Part shown: positions 52,649 to 61,492 of the stretch, piece by piece
Position numbering within the stretch: the first letter of the stretch is position 1
Layout: every line of letters begins with the position of its first letter
DNA from: Bacteroidales bacterium SW299
GTDB taxonomy: Bacteria; Bacteroidota; Bacteroidia; Bacteroidales; Bacteroidaceae
Assembly: GCA_019550975.1 (NCBI GenBank)
Contig: SDWH01000002.1
Coordinates: forward strand, 62,001-126,000
Direction of reading: 5' to 3'
DNA: 64,000 bases
Notes under the pieces: model-generated
The model's input: the letters and a program-made list of their open reading frames with translations, nothing else
Databases searched by the model: none
Told to the model about the DNA's origin: nothing
Position numbers and translations under genes: made by a program

Positions 52649-53854
52649 TTACTGCTTCCTGGGGGATATGAACCTGTTATAAAATTTATGCATGGTATCC
52701 GTGAACTCTTTGGGAATTCGTTTTATTGCTTCCTGTCTGATATGGTCCGGTATGCTGCCGTAGTACGCTTCTGCTATTCCTCCGGCAATGGCTCCCATTG
52801 TGTCAGCATCGCCTCCCAATGAAACAGCCAGCCGGACAGCACTTTCAAAGTCTGTGCTTTCAAGGAATGCGATGATTGACTCGGGAACACTTCCCTGGCA
52901 GGTGACGTCAAATCTGTACGACGGTCTTATCTCGTCGCATCGTCTTTCAAGATTGTAGCCGAATTGCTGTTCTATATATTCTTTGATGTCTTGTTTTTCT
53001 TTTCCGTTTCTTGCCAGATAGATACATGCTGCCACTGCCTGTGCTCCTTTGATGCCTTCCGGGTGGTTGTGTGTGTATTCTGCACTTTCTTTTGCTGCTC
53101 TCAGCGTTTCTTCCAGTGTGTCGAAGGCCCATCCGACGGGACTGACTCTCATGGCTGATCCGTTTCCGAAACTGTTGTATGGGCCGGAGATTTCTCCTTG
53201 AAGCCATTTCCTGAATGTGCCTCCATAGCCGGCATGGGGATAGCTCCGCCCATAACGGCGCATTATTTGCGACAGATCGTTTGAGGTAAGCAGCCATTCG
53301 GCTATTGCAACAGTCATTACAGTGTCATCTGTGAAAGTGGAAAAAGGACAGAACAGATGGAAATCCTGCTTTTTGGTGCTGTTCCGTTCGTAAAATGAGC
53401 CTATGACATCACCGGCTATGCTGCCTAACAAGACGGGCTTGTTGAATCTCCCGATGAGATTCAGCGTCTTTTCATCTGCTTCGCCTTTAAAGTAACGTGT
53501 GATTACTTGTCTGAACAAACAGTCATCTGCCGTTTCATTGAAGAGAGTCATGCAGGAGCGTACCTTCATTGCGTCAATCGGTCCGAATATTTCTTTTGCG
53601 CTTTTTCCGCTTAAATGGAGCAATGCTTCGGTTGCCTCGCGGAGCCGTTTCCCCAGAACTGGGTGCTTAAGATAGTCTTGCGCTTCATTCAAGTCATCAA
53701 TGCCGTAGTAGTTGGAGTTATAGCTGAATCCCAGTCCTTTCATCTGTGGAAAAATCCACCAGATCCAGTGGCTTGTCTTCTTTCCTGCTTTTATTTCGGC
53801 GAGAGCCTGCTCGTAAGTTGTCTTTTGTGCGTTGAGGAATCGTTCTAAATTCAT
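52649..53854 (-). CDS. DUF1810 domain fused to an ADP-ribosylglycohydrolase
   Basis: Protein of 401 residues. The first ~135 residues are a DUF1810 domain (LERFLNAQKTTYEQALAEIK, HWIWWIFPQMKGLGFS, PVLGKRLREATEALL). From about 140 to the end is an ADP-ribosylglycohydrolase of the DraG/ARH family with both metal-site motifs, FTDDTVMT and GGDADTMGAIAGGIAEAYYG. The second part should remove ADP-ribose from proteins, nucleic acids or small molecules. DUF1810 is of unknown function; fusion suggests it acts on the same substrate. No toxin or macrodomain gene is adjacent. Monocistronic, no signal peptide. Confidence 0.88.
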   Translation of the reverse strand: MNLERFLNAQKTTYEQALAEIKAGKKTSHWIWWIFPQMKGLGFSYNSNYYGIDDLNEAQDYLKHPVLGKRLREATEALLHLSGKSAKEIFGPIDAMKVRSCMTLFNETADDCLFRQVITRYFKGEADEKTLNLIGRFNKPVLLGSIAGDVIGSFYERNSTKKQDFHLFCPFSTFTDDTVMTVAIAEWLLTSNDLSQIMRRYGRSYPHAGYGGTFRKWLQGEISGPYNSFGNGSAMRVSPVGWAFDTLEETLRAAKESAEYTHNHPEGIKGAQAVAACIYLARNGKEKQDIKEYIEQQFGYNLERRCDEIRPSYRFDVTCQGSVPESIIAFLESTDFESAVRLAVSLGGDADTMGAIAGGIAEAYYGSIPDHIRQEAIKRIPKEFTDTMHKFYNRFISPRKQ

Positions 53855-53888
53855 TGTGTTTTCCGCTAAGGTTGTCTTTGTATAAAAA

Positions 53889-53922
53889 AATCGGTTTCTG
53901 CGTTATTTGGCGGAAACCGATT
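53889..53922 (-). terminator. Terminator after pepD
   Basis: Arms AATCGGTTTC (53889-53898) and GAAACCGATT (53913-53922), followed on the minus strand by seven T residues. Confidence 0.88.
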
Positions 53923-53944
53923 TGGCATGTAATGGAAGTTGGCG

Positions 53945-55411
53945 CTATTCCTTTGCCGGAGTATTTTCCAGCGTAGCTGTCAGAAATTCATAAAATTTCT
54001 TGACAGACGGGATATTGCAACGCTCTTCCGGAGTGTGCGGACATTCCAAGGTTGGTCCGAAAGAAATCATGTCCAGTCCCGGAATTACTGCACCGATAAT
54101 GCCGCATTCCAATCCTGCGTGTATAACTTTTACTTCCGGAGTTTCGCCGAATTGTTTCTTGTACGACTCTTTCATGGCATGGAGAATTGGAGAATTTACA
54201 TCCGGTTCCCAGCCTGAATAACTTCCGGAACGTTCTACGTGCATGCCGGCCATAGAGAAGCAGCTTTCGATAGCCGTGTTTCTGTAGTCTTTCATCGATT
54301 CGCGAGCACTGCGAGTCAGCACGTTGATCTCAGCTTTTCCGCCGGCTATCTTTACGATAGCTAAGTTGGAAGATGTTTCTACCGTATCCGGGATTGTGGG
54401 GATATAACGCTCCACACCGTTCGGACAGGCATAGATTGCATCCACCAGATTGTCGCGGATTTCATCGGGAACCATGTACTTCGGCAGTTCGACGCGTTCG
54501 GCTGTAAAGCTTAAGTTGTCTTCGATTGTGTCATATTCGTCGCGCCATATTTGTTCGCACTCTCCTACGTAAGCCAGTACATCATCCACTTCCGATTCGG
54601 GAACGGTAATGATTGCTTCGCATTCGCGCGGGATGGCATTGCGCATATTGCCTCCTTCCCACGAAACCAGGCAGGCTTCGTCGTATGTAATGACCTGATT
54701 CATGAAACGTGCCATCAGCTTGTTGGCGTTGGCGTGGCCCCATCCGATCTGTATTCCGGAGTGTCCTCCTCTTAAACCTTTCAAGGTTACTTTCAGCGCA
54801 ACGTCTTCCGGATCAGTTTCTTCTTCTTTGTACTCCAATGTAGCCGTGAGGTCTTCTCCTCCGGCGCAGCCGATATAGAGCAAGCCTTCTTCTTCAGAAT
54901 CGAGATTCAGCAGGATATCTCCTTCAATCGTTCCCGGTTTCAGTCCGAAAGCTCCGTACATTCCGGTTTCTTCGTCAGCTGTTATCAGCCCTACCAGCGG
55001 TCCGTGCTTCAATGTCTTGTCTTCCATTATAGCCATAATGGCAGCAACTCCCATGCCGTTGTCCGAACCCAATGTGGTTCCTTGGGCTTTAACCCAGTCG
55101 CCGTCTATATATACTTGCAGCGGATCTTTTTCAAAATCATGTTCAACGCTTTTTTCTTTCTGTGGCACCATGTCCATGTGTGCCTGCAAGATTACGGTCT
55201 TGCGGTTCTCCATACCCGGAGTGGCCGGTTTGCGGTAAACGATGTTTCCGGTTTCATCCTGGAATGATTCTACGCCGGCTTGTTTGCCGAATTCGAGCAA
55301 GAAAGCCTGGATTTTCTCCAAATGTCCCGAAGGACGGGGAATTTGAGTTAACGAATAGAAATGTTTCCACACGTTTTGCGGAGCTAAAGAAAGGATTTCG
55401 TTCATAAACAA
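53945..55411 (-). CDS. pepD: Aminoacyl-histidine dipeptidase (Xaa-His dipeptidase)
   Basis: M20-type metallopeptidase of 488 residues cleaving dipeptides such as carnosine in the cytoplasm. Metal ligands and catalytic acids appear in QAHMDMVPQ, LGSDNGMGVAA, TADEETGMYGA and LNLDSEEEG, and the lid domain RGGHSGIQIGWGHANANKLM is present. The C-terminal His ligand is in FGPTLECPHTPEER. It lies one base downstream of the flippase-like gene, so the two form an operon. Confidence 0.96.
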   Translation of the reverse strand: MFMNEILSLAPQNVWKHFYSLTQIPRPSGHLEKIQAFLLEFGKQAGVESFQDETGNIVYRKPATPGMENRKTVILQAHMDMVPQKEKSVEHDFEKDPLQVYIDGDWVKAQGTTLGSDNGMGVAAIMAIMEDKTLKHGPLVGLITADEETGMYGAFGLKPGTIEGDILLNLDSEEEGLLYIGCAGGEDLTATLEYKEEETDPEDVALKVTLKGLRGGHSGIQIGWGHANANKLMARFMNQVITYDEACLVSWEGGNMRNAIPRECEAIITVPESEVDDVLAYVGECEQIWRDEYDTIEDNLSFTAERVELPKYMVPDEIRDNLVDAIYACPNGVERYIPTIPDTVETSSNLAIVKIAGGKAEINVLTRSARESMKDYRNTAIESCFSMAGMHVERSGSYSGWEPDVNSPILHAMKESYKKQFGETPEVKVIHAGLECGIIGAVIPGLDMISFGPTLECPHTPEERCNIPSVKKFYEFLTATLENTPAKE

Positions 55412-56410
55412 TTAGTGTTTTTTATTTGTCAGCGGCAGAGCCACCAGTCCGTAAATACCTAGCAAAATTAATAAAAATGTTTGAATACCATGCACAAGCA
55501 AGGCAAATATTCCTGCATTTTCTTTGCTGACCCCATACATCATCATCATGGTGATTACAGCGAAATGCCACGGGCCGGCTCCGTTCGGTGTCGGTACGGC
55601 AACGGCTATGCTTCCCACAACAAACATGACGAGTGCCGCCATCCATCCCAAGTCGGCGGAAAAGTCGAAGCAGAATATGCTGACATAGAACTGAAAGAAA
55701 TAGCAGGCCCATATGCCGATGGTGTAAAGGATAAACAATGCGGGGTTGTGGACATGGCGAAGCGAAAGACATCCGGTCCAGATATCTCCTAGAAAGCCCC
55801 TTACGCGCGCAAATACCGAAAGGTTCTTGATCAGGAAGAATGCCAGGACGCCCACAGCCGCGATGCAGACCAGTGTGATATAGAAATTGGTAGAAGTAAA
55901 CAGATGGGTGAAGAAATGGGCATTCGTCCCTGTCTTGTCGAAGAAGGCGGCAAAGACCCTTGATTGCAGCAGCAATGTTACAGCCGTAATTGTCAATACG
56001 CAGAGCGTGTCAATCAAACGCTCGGTCACGACAGTGCCCAGCGATTTGGAGAAAGAAACTCCGTCGTATTTTGACAGCACTCCGCAGCGGGAAACTTCGC
56101 CTACGCGCGGCAACACCAGATTGGCCGCATAAGATATAAAGATCGCATAGACACTGTTCGAGCGTTTCGGATATTCGTTTAAAGGAGCCAGCGACAGATT
56201 CCACCGCCATCCGCGGAACACATGGCCCAGTACGCCAAAGACCAGTGAAAACAACATCCACCAGTAATTCATGCCTCCATTCATCACTTTCCATACTTGG
56301 CGGAAATCAAACCCATGATAGGTCCATAACAGAATCGCAGCTCCTAAAACCAGCGGAAAGGCAATCTGCAGAATCTTATTTATTGTTTTTTTTAAGCCAC
56401 TTCGTTCCAA
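55412..56410 (-). CDS. Lysylphosphatidylglycerol synthase-type transmembrane protein (UPF0104)
   Basis: Inner-membrane protein of 332 residues with about eight helices and the UPF0104/AglD-like pattern VFRGWRWNLSLAPL, YAANLVLPRVGEVSRCGVLSKYDGVSFSKSLGTVVTERLID and VAVPTPNGAGPWHFAV. It resembles the flippase half of MprF without the synthase half; members are thought to move lipids across the membrane. The start is TTG: a TAA stop immediately precedes ATT-TTG and no ATG is available. First gene of the pepD operon. Confidence 0.85.
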   Translation of the reverse strand: MERSGLKKTINKILQIAFPLVLGAAILLWTYHGFDFRQVWKVMNGGMNYWWMLFSLVFGVLGHVFRGWRWNLSLAPLNEYPKRSNSVYAIFISYAANLVLPRVGEVSRCGVLSKYDGVSFSKSLGTVVTERLIDTLCVLTITAVTLLLQSRVFAAFFDKTGTNAHFFTHLFTSTNFYITLVCIAAVGVLAFFLIKNLSVFARVRGFLGDIWTGCLSLRHVHNPALFILYTIGIWACYFFQFYVSIFCFDFSADLGWMAALVMFVVGSIAVAVPTPNGAGPWHFAVITMMMMYGVSKENAGIFALLVHGIQTFLLILLGIYGLVALPLTNKKH

Positions 56411-56439
56411 AATTTACGGTATATAAAAAGATTAATGTT

Positions 56440-56447
56440 TAACTTTG
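56440..56447 (+). promoter_or_regulatory. Candidate rsmA-mgtE promoter (-7 box TAACTTTG)
   Basis: TAACTTTG lies 82 bp before rsmA in the divergent gap; no exact -33 TTTG partner was found. Confidence 0.45.
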
Positions 56448-56529
56448 CAGGACGCAAAGATAATATCATTGCTTGATATAGTATTCCGTTCAGGAAAATT
56501 TTATTTGACTAAACCCTAAAACCTGCAAA

Positions 56530-57330
56530 ATGAAATTAGTAAAACCGAAAAAATTCTTGGGGCAGCACTTTCTGAAAGACCTGCAGATAGCGCAGGATAT
56601 TGCAGATTCGGTGGATGCGTGTCCGGATATTCCAGTTTTGGAAGTAGGACCCGGAATGGGGGTGCTGACTCAGTTCCTTCTTCCGAAGAGAAGGCCGGTG
56701 AAGGTGGTCGAGCTTGATTTCGAATCGGTAGCTTATCTGAAGGAGAATTTTCCTCAGTTGGGCGCGGACATCATTGAACAGGATTTTCTGAAGATGGATT
56801 TGAAGGAAGTGTTCGGCGGAGAGCCTTTCGTGCTTACGGGAAATTATCCCTATAACATTTCCAGCCAGATCTTTTTCAAGATGCTGGACAATAAGGAACT
56901 GATTCCCTGCTGTACAGGCATGATTCAGAAGGAAGTGGCCGAGCGTATTGCCGCTGTTCCGGGAAACAAGTCATACGGCATTCTGAGTGTTCTTATTCAA
57001 GCATGGTATACGGTTGAATACTTGTTTACGGTGCATGAGCATGTATTCAATCCTCCTCCGAAGGTGAAAAGCGCGGTTATCCGCATGACACGAAATGCAA
57101 CCCGGGAGCTGGGCTGCGATGAAAAACTGTTCAAACAGATTGTCAAGACCACATTCAACCAGCGGCGCAAGACTTTGCGGAACTCCATTTCTCCCATATT
57201 GGGGAAAGGGCATCCGCTTGCAGCTGATCCGGTTTTCGACAAGCGTCCCGAGCAGTTGTCTGTTCAGGAGTTTGTTGAACTGACCAACAGGCTGGAAGAA
57301 GCGTTGGCGGGACGGGCACAAAATTTGTAA
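56530..57330 (+). CDS. rsmA: 16S rRNA (adenine(1518)-N6/adenine(1519)-N6)-dimethyltransferase
   Basis: Dimethylates two adjacent adenines near the 3' end of 16S rRNA during small-subunit assembly. The 266-residue protein begins PKKFLGQHFLKDLQIAQDI, has the SAM-binding VLEVGPGMGVLTQFLL and the catalytic motif GNYPYNISSQIF (NxPY-type), and a C-terminal helical rRNA-binding part with FNQRRKTLRNS. It lies 25 bp upstream of mgtE and shares its transcript. Confidence 0.97.
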   Translation: MKLVKPKKFLGQHFLKDLQIAQDIADSVDACPDIPVLEVGPGMGVLTQFLLPKRRPVKVVELDFESVAYLKENFPQLGADIIEQDFLKMDLKEVFGGEPFVLTGNYPYNISSQIFFKMLDNKELIPCCTGMIQKEVAERIAAVPGNKSYGILSVLIQAWYTVEYLFTVHEHVFNPPPKVKSAVIRMTRNATRELGCDEKLFKQIVKTTFNQRRKTLRNSISPILGKGHPLAADPVFDKRPEQLSVQEFVELTNRLEEALAGRAQNL

Positions 57331-57355
57331 ACACAAACGATAATTTGCATTCAGG

Positions 57356-58696
57356 ATGAACAACGATGACATCAAACTGATTACCGAGCTGATAGAGAAC
57401 AAGGAATCAGACAAGTTGAAGGAGGTGCTTTCGAGCCTCCATCCGGCTGATATCGCCGAACTGTGTAACGAACTGGACCCTGAAGACGCGCGGTTCGTGT
57501 ATCTTTTGCTTGACAATGAAACTGCGGCCGACGTGCTTATCGAAATGGATGAGGACGCGCGAAAGCGTTTCCTTGAGGTCCTGCCGTCGGAAACCATCGC
57601 CAAACGCTTTGTCGACTATATGGACTCGGACGATGCCGTGGACATTATCCGTGAAATGGACGAAGACAAGCAGGAAGAGGTGCTTTCTCACATCGAGGAT
57701 ATCGAGCAGGCGGGCGACATCGTTGATCTTTTGAAATATGATGAAGACACTGCCGGCGGTCTGATGGGTACGGAGATGGTTGTCGTAAACGAGAACTGGA
57801 GTATGCCTGAGTGCTTGCGCGAGATGCGTATACAGGCCGAAGAGATGGATGAAATTTATTATGTATACGTGGTGGATGATGACGAGCGGCTTAGGGGGGT
57901 GTTCCCGTTGAAAAAGATGATAACGAGCCCGTCTGTGTCTAAAGTGAAGCACGTGATGAAGAAAGACCCTATCTCGGTGCGTGTGGATACGCCGGTTGAG
58001 GAAGTTGTGCAGACGATTGAAAAATATGACCTGGTGGCGGTTCCGGTGGTGGACAGTATCGGGAGGCTGGTGGGCCGCATCACTGTTGATGACGTGATGG
58101 ATGAAGTGCGCGAACAGGCCGAACGCGACTACCAGCTGGCTTCCGGATTGTCGCAGGACGTGGAAACGGACGATAATGTATTCCGTCAGACCACAGCCCG
58201 TCTTCCGTGGCTGCTTATCGGTATGCTGGGAGGGATCGGAAACTCCATGATTCTGGGGAATTTCGACACGACCTTTGCTGCTCACCCTGAGATGGCCCTC
58301 TATATTCCGCTGATTGGCGGTACGGGCGGTAACGTCGGCACCCAGTCGTCAGCATTGGTTGTACAAGGTCTTGCCAACAGTTCGTTGAATGCAGAAAACA
58401 CATTCAAGCAGATACTGAAAGAATCGGTGGTTGCACTGATCAATGCCACCATCATATCGATGCTTGTCTACATTTACAATTTTGTCCGTTTTGGCGCAAG
58501 CGCAACAGTCAGCTATTCTGTATCAATCAGTCTGTTTGCTGTCGTGATGTTTGCGTCTATATTCGGGACACTGGTTCCGATGACGCTTGAAAAGCTGAAG
58601 ATTGATCCGGCGATAGCTACGGGTCCCTTTATTTCCATTACCAACGACATTATCGGCATGCTGATGTATATGGGCATTACGGTGCTTCTTTCGTGA
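57356..58696 (+). CDS. mgtE: Magnesium transporter MgtE
   Basis: Magnesium channel of 446 residues: N-terminal superhelical domain rich in acidic residues (about 1-125), two CBS domains (about 130-250, with KHVMKKDPISVRVDTPVEEV), a linking plug helix and five C-terminal membrane helices with the pore motif IPLIGGTGGNVGTQSSALVV. The cytoplasmic part binds Mg2+ and closes the pore when the ion is plentiful. In operon with rsmA, which does not share its function. Confidence 0.96.
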   Translation: MNNDDIKLITELIENKESDKLKEVLSSLHPADIAELCNELDPEDARFVYLLLDNETAADVLIEMDEDARKRFLEVLPSETIAKRFVDYMDSDDAVDIIREMDEDKQEEVLSHIEDIEQAGDIVDLLKYDEDTAGGLMGTEMVVVNENWSMPECLREMRIQAEEMDEIYYVYVVDDDERLRGVFPLKKMITSPSVSKVKHVMKKDPISVRVDTPVEEVVQTIEKYDLVAVPVVDSIGRLVGRITVDDVMDEVREQAERDYQLASGLSQDVETDDNVFRQTTARLPWLLIGMLGGIGNSMILGNFDTTFAAHPEMALYIPLIGGTGGNVGTQSSALVVQGLANSSLNAENTFKQILKESVVALINATIISMLVYIYNFVRFGASATVSYSVSISLFAVVMFASIFGTLVPMTLEKLKIDPAIATGPFISITNDIIGMLMYMGITVLLS

Positions 58697-58784
58697 GCTT
58701 CGGCTACATGCATTTGGAACAAGGGGGGATTTTCCCTGGGAGCTTCTTGATTCCTGAAACGTATAAAATAATGATCCTAATATT

Positions 58785-61181
58785 ATGAAGATGTATTTCA
58801 GGCGATTAGCTGCCATGGCCGTAGGACAGGTGGCAGCTTTTCTTGCCTTCCTTCCGATGGAGGCGCAAGTCAGCCTTTATGTATCGCCCGCTGGAAGTGC
58901 GGACGGAAACGGGAGTATGGATGCTCCATATCGTTGTATAGAAGATGCGCAGGCCGCGGCCCGAAATGTCCCGGCAGCGGAAGTGACCATCTGGCTGCGG
59001 GGAGGCAGCTATCAGCTGGAACATCCGCTGGTATTTACGGCAGAAGATACCGGGGGAGAGCGCAAGATGCTTTGCATACGTTCATATCCGGGTGAGCAGG
59101 CTGTGCTGACAAGCGGCGTTCCTCTGTCGTTGCGGTGGGAAACGCACAAAGGGGGAGTCGTGAAGGCTCGCGTGCATCAGCGCGTAATGATGGACATGCT
59201 TCTGGTGAACGGCGAGCTTAGGCCCATGGCGCGTTATCCGAACTATGACTCTGCGGCGGTTCGCTTGAACGGTGTTGCGGCTGATGCTGCTGATCCCAAG
59301 CGGGTGAAACGCTGGAAACATTTTGAAGGCGGTTACTTGCACGCCATGCACGGACACGACTGGGGTGATTTTCATTACCGTATTACGGGGAAAGACAGCA
59401 AAGGAGAACTGATACTGGAAGGCGGGTGGCAGAACAACCGTCCGTCCAGACCGCATCCGCAGAATCGGATGGTGGAAAACATCCTTGAAGAACTGGATGC
59501 TCCCGGTGAGTGGTATTATGATTCCAGAAAGGGCTGTCTTTATTATTATCCGTTGCCTGGCGAGAAAGTGGAACAGCTCCGGTTTGAAACGCCCCAACTG
59601 AAGCATCTGGTGGAATTCAGGGGCTGTGAAGAACGGCCCGTGCGCAACATAACCTTGCAAGGACTAAAGTTTACGCAAACCGTACGCACTTTTATGGAAG
59701 AATACGAACCCCTTCTGCGTTCGGACTGGCGCATCTACCGTGGCGGTGCCGTTCTGCTGGAAGGTACGGAGGGATGCCGCATAGCAGACTGTGATTTTCG
59801 CCTCTTGGGGGGAAACGCTGTTTTCTTTTCCGGTTATCACCGCAACTCTTCTGTCAGCGGATGCCTGTTTGAACAGATTGGAGCCAGTGCGGTCTGCATG
59901 GTAGGAAAGCCTGAGGCGGTCCGTTCGCCCAGCTTCAGCTACGGAAGCAATGCAGAGCCGGATGAAATGGATTTCACGCCCGGACCGAAGACGGAAGAGT
60001 ATCCTTCCCGGTGTGTGGTTTCTGACAATCTGATACATCACATCGGTCTGTTTGAGAAGCAGGTGGCAGGCGTGGAGCTGTCCATGTGCAGCCATATCCT
60101 TGTAAGCCATAACACCATCTACGATGTGCCTCGTGCGGGCATCAATGTCAGCGAAGGCACATGGGGAGGACATCGGATTGTCTATAACGATGTGTTCAAT
60201 ACCGTATTGGAAACAGGCGATCATGGCGCATTCAACTCATGGGGGCGCGACCGCTTCTGGAGCAGTTCGAACAAGCGTATCCGCCAGCTCTTGCAGGCTC
60301 GTCCCGATCTGGTCCTGGCGGATGCCGGATCGTGTACGACGCTTGCCTGCAACCGTTTCCGCTGTGACCGCGGCTGGGATATTGACCTTGACGACGGCTC
60401 CAGCAATTATCATATCTACAACAATCTTTGCTTGAACGGAGGAATCAAGCTGCGTGAAGGGTTCTACCGGGTAGTAGAGAACAATATCATGGTAAACAAC
60501 ACGTTTCACCCGCATGTGTGGTTTCCCCGCAGCGGAGATGTATTTGTGCGCAATCTTGTGATGAGTCCATACCGCCCGATCGGTATATCTCACTGGGGAG
60601 CGGAAGTCGACTACAATGTATTTGCTGACAGCACGGCTTACCGTGCGGCAAGGGGCGGCGGAACGGACGAACATTCGGTGGTTTATGTTCCGGAGTTTGT
60701 AAATCCGGAAGAAGGTGACTTCCGGCTGGCAAACGTTGAGGAGCTGGCTTCGCTCTGCGGTTTCAAAAATTTCGGAATGGATGATTTCGGCGTAACTTCG
60801 CCAAGGCTTAAGGCGTTGGCGGCACGGCCTCCGATGCCATTGCCGGCAGTGTGCACTGAAGGAAACGGAACCCGTGTCTGGGAATGGTCCGGATTGCGGT
60901 TGAAGACACTCGATACGCTTGGCGAACGTTCGGCTACTGGCATGGACAGTGAACGGGGCGTTTACGTTGTGTCCGTGCATGCCATGGGAAGTCCGCTGCG
61001 CGACTTTATACGTCCGAATGACGTAATCCTGAGGCTGAGCGGCAAGCCGGTAAACAGGCTCGAAGACCTGCAGGAAATTGTGCAGGCCGCCGACTGGACA
61101 AAACCGCAGGAGGTTACGGTCTTCAGAGAACAGCGTGAGCAGTCGAAGGCCATACCTGCCGGAACCCTCCGAAAACCTTAA
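58785..61181 (+). CDS. Secreted right-handed parallel beta-helix protein with C-terminal PDZ domain
   Basis: Exported protein of 798 residues. A signal peptide (cleavage near PMEAQV) precedes LYVSPAGSADGNGSMDAPYR, the start of many secreted beta-helix lyases and hydrolases. Helix turns run to about residue 660 (RNITLQGLKF, CRIADCDFRLLGGNAVFFSG, HILVSHNTIYDVPRAGINVS, NYHIYNNLCLNGGIKLREG). Residues about 700-790 are a PDZ domain (GVYVVSVHAMGSPLRDFIRP NDVILRLSGKPV). The architecture and Asp-rich WDIDLDDGSSNYH segment are reminiscent of GH141, a family with an alpha-L-fucosidase from pectin degradation, but I cannot confirm this. No Sus genes adjoin it. Confidence 0.8.
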   Translation: MKMYFRRLAAMAVGQVAAFLAFLPMEAQVSLYVSPAGSADGNGSMDAPYRCIEDAQAAARNVPAAEVTIWLRGGSYQLEHPLVFTAEDTGGERKMLCIRSYPGEQAVLTSGVPLSLRWETHKGGVVKARVHQRVMMDMLLVNGELRPMARYPNYDSAAVRLNGVAADAADPKRVKRWKHFEGGYLHAMHGHDWGDFHYRITGKDSKGELILEGGWQNNRPSRPHPQNRMVENILEELDAPGEWYYDSRKGCLYYYPLPGEKVEQLRFETPQLKHLVEFRGCEERPVRNITLQGLKFTQTVRTFMEEYEPLLRSDWRIYRGGAVLLEGTEGCRIADCDFRLLGGNAVFFSGYHRNSSVSGCLFEQIGASAVCMVGKPEAVRSPSFSYGSNAEPDEMDFTPGPKTEEYPSRCVVSDNLIHHIGLFEKQVAGVELSMCSHILVSHNTIYDVPRAGINVSEGTWGGHRIVYNDVFNTVLETGDHGAFNSWGRDRFWSSSNKRIRQLLQARPDLVLADAGSCTTLACNRFRCDRGWDIDLDDGSSNYHIYNNLCLNGGIKLREGFYRVVENNIMVNNTFHPHVWFPRSGDVFVRNLVMSPYRPIGISHWGAEVDYNVFADSTAYRAARGGGTDEHSVVYVPEFVNPEEGDFRLANVEELASLCGFKNFGMDDFGVTSPRLKALAARPPMPLPAVCTEGNGTRVWEWSGLRLKTLDTLGERSATGMDSERGVYVVSVHAMGSPLRDFIRPNDVILRLSGKPVNRLEDLQEIVQAADWTKPQEVTVFREQREQSKAIPAGTLRKP

Positions 61182-61227
61182 GCGGCAGCTCCCTGTCATT
61201 TTTGCTGAGGAACAAAGCATATTCTTT

Positions 61228-61307
61228 ATCTCCAGTCTGGAGATGTGTATCTTTAAACTGGAGCTATGCATCTTTAGGCTGGAGATCTGTATCTCTAGCC
61301 TGGAGAT
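61228..61307. repeat. Array D: four 17-nt dyads at 21-bp spacing upstream of the DUF349 gene
   Basis: Units at 61228-61244, 61249-61265, 61270-61286 and 61291-61307 with 4-nt spacers. Unit 1 is a perfect dyad, ATCTCCAGTCTGGAGAT; unit 4 (ATCTCTAGCCTGGAGAT) has one wobble-type change. Same family as B and C. This is the only array between co-directional genes; it lies 46 bp after one stop codon and 185 bp before the next start. The remaining gap to 61492 is AT-rich with a weak promoter-like TTAATTTG. Confidence 0.88.
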
Positions 61308-61492
61308 ACAGAATCCGCCTGCCCGTTTCCGGTTTTTCTTCTTTCCTTGAGCTATAAAAGCAGGCTGAATTTGAAAAATATTTTCATCCTGCTAAAAAAT
61401 ATTTGGCCAAAATGTTATGAAAATCAGATTTAATTGCTTTAATTTGTAACTACACATATTTTAAAGAAGAAAATTCTTAAAATTCTTATACG

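Noticed and set aside
9966-61307. CRISPR array interpretation of the four-unit repeats
   Set aside because: Spacers are 4 nt, units are not identical and no cas gene is present.
61078-61350. Open frame through array D encoding heptapeptide repeats (LEMCIFK/LELCIFR/LEICISS type)
   Set aside because: A 21-bp repeat is seven codons, so any array stays open by arithmetic. The frame starts inside the beta-helix gene; the similar frame across array C is on the other strand. The shared feature is DNA symmetry rather than a peptide.
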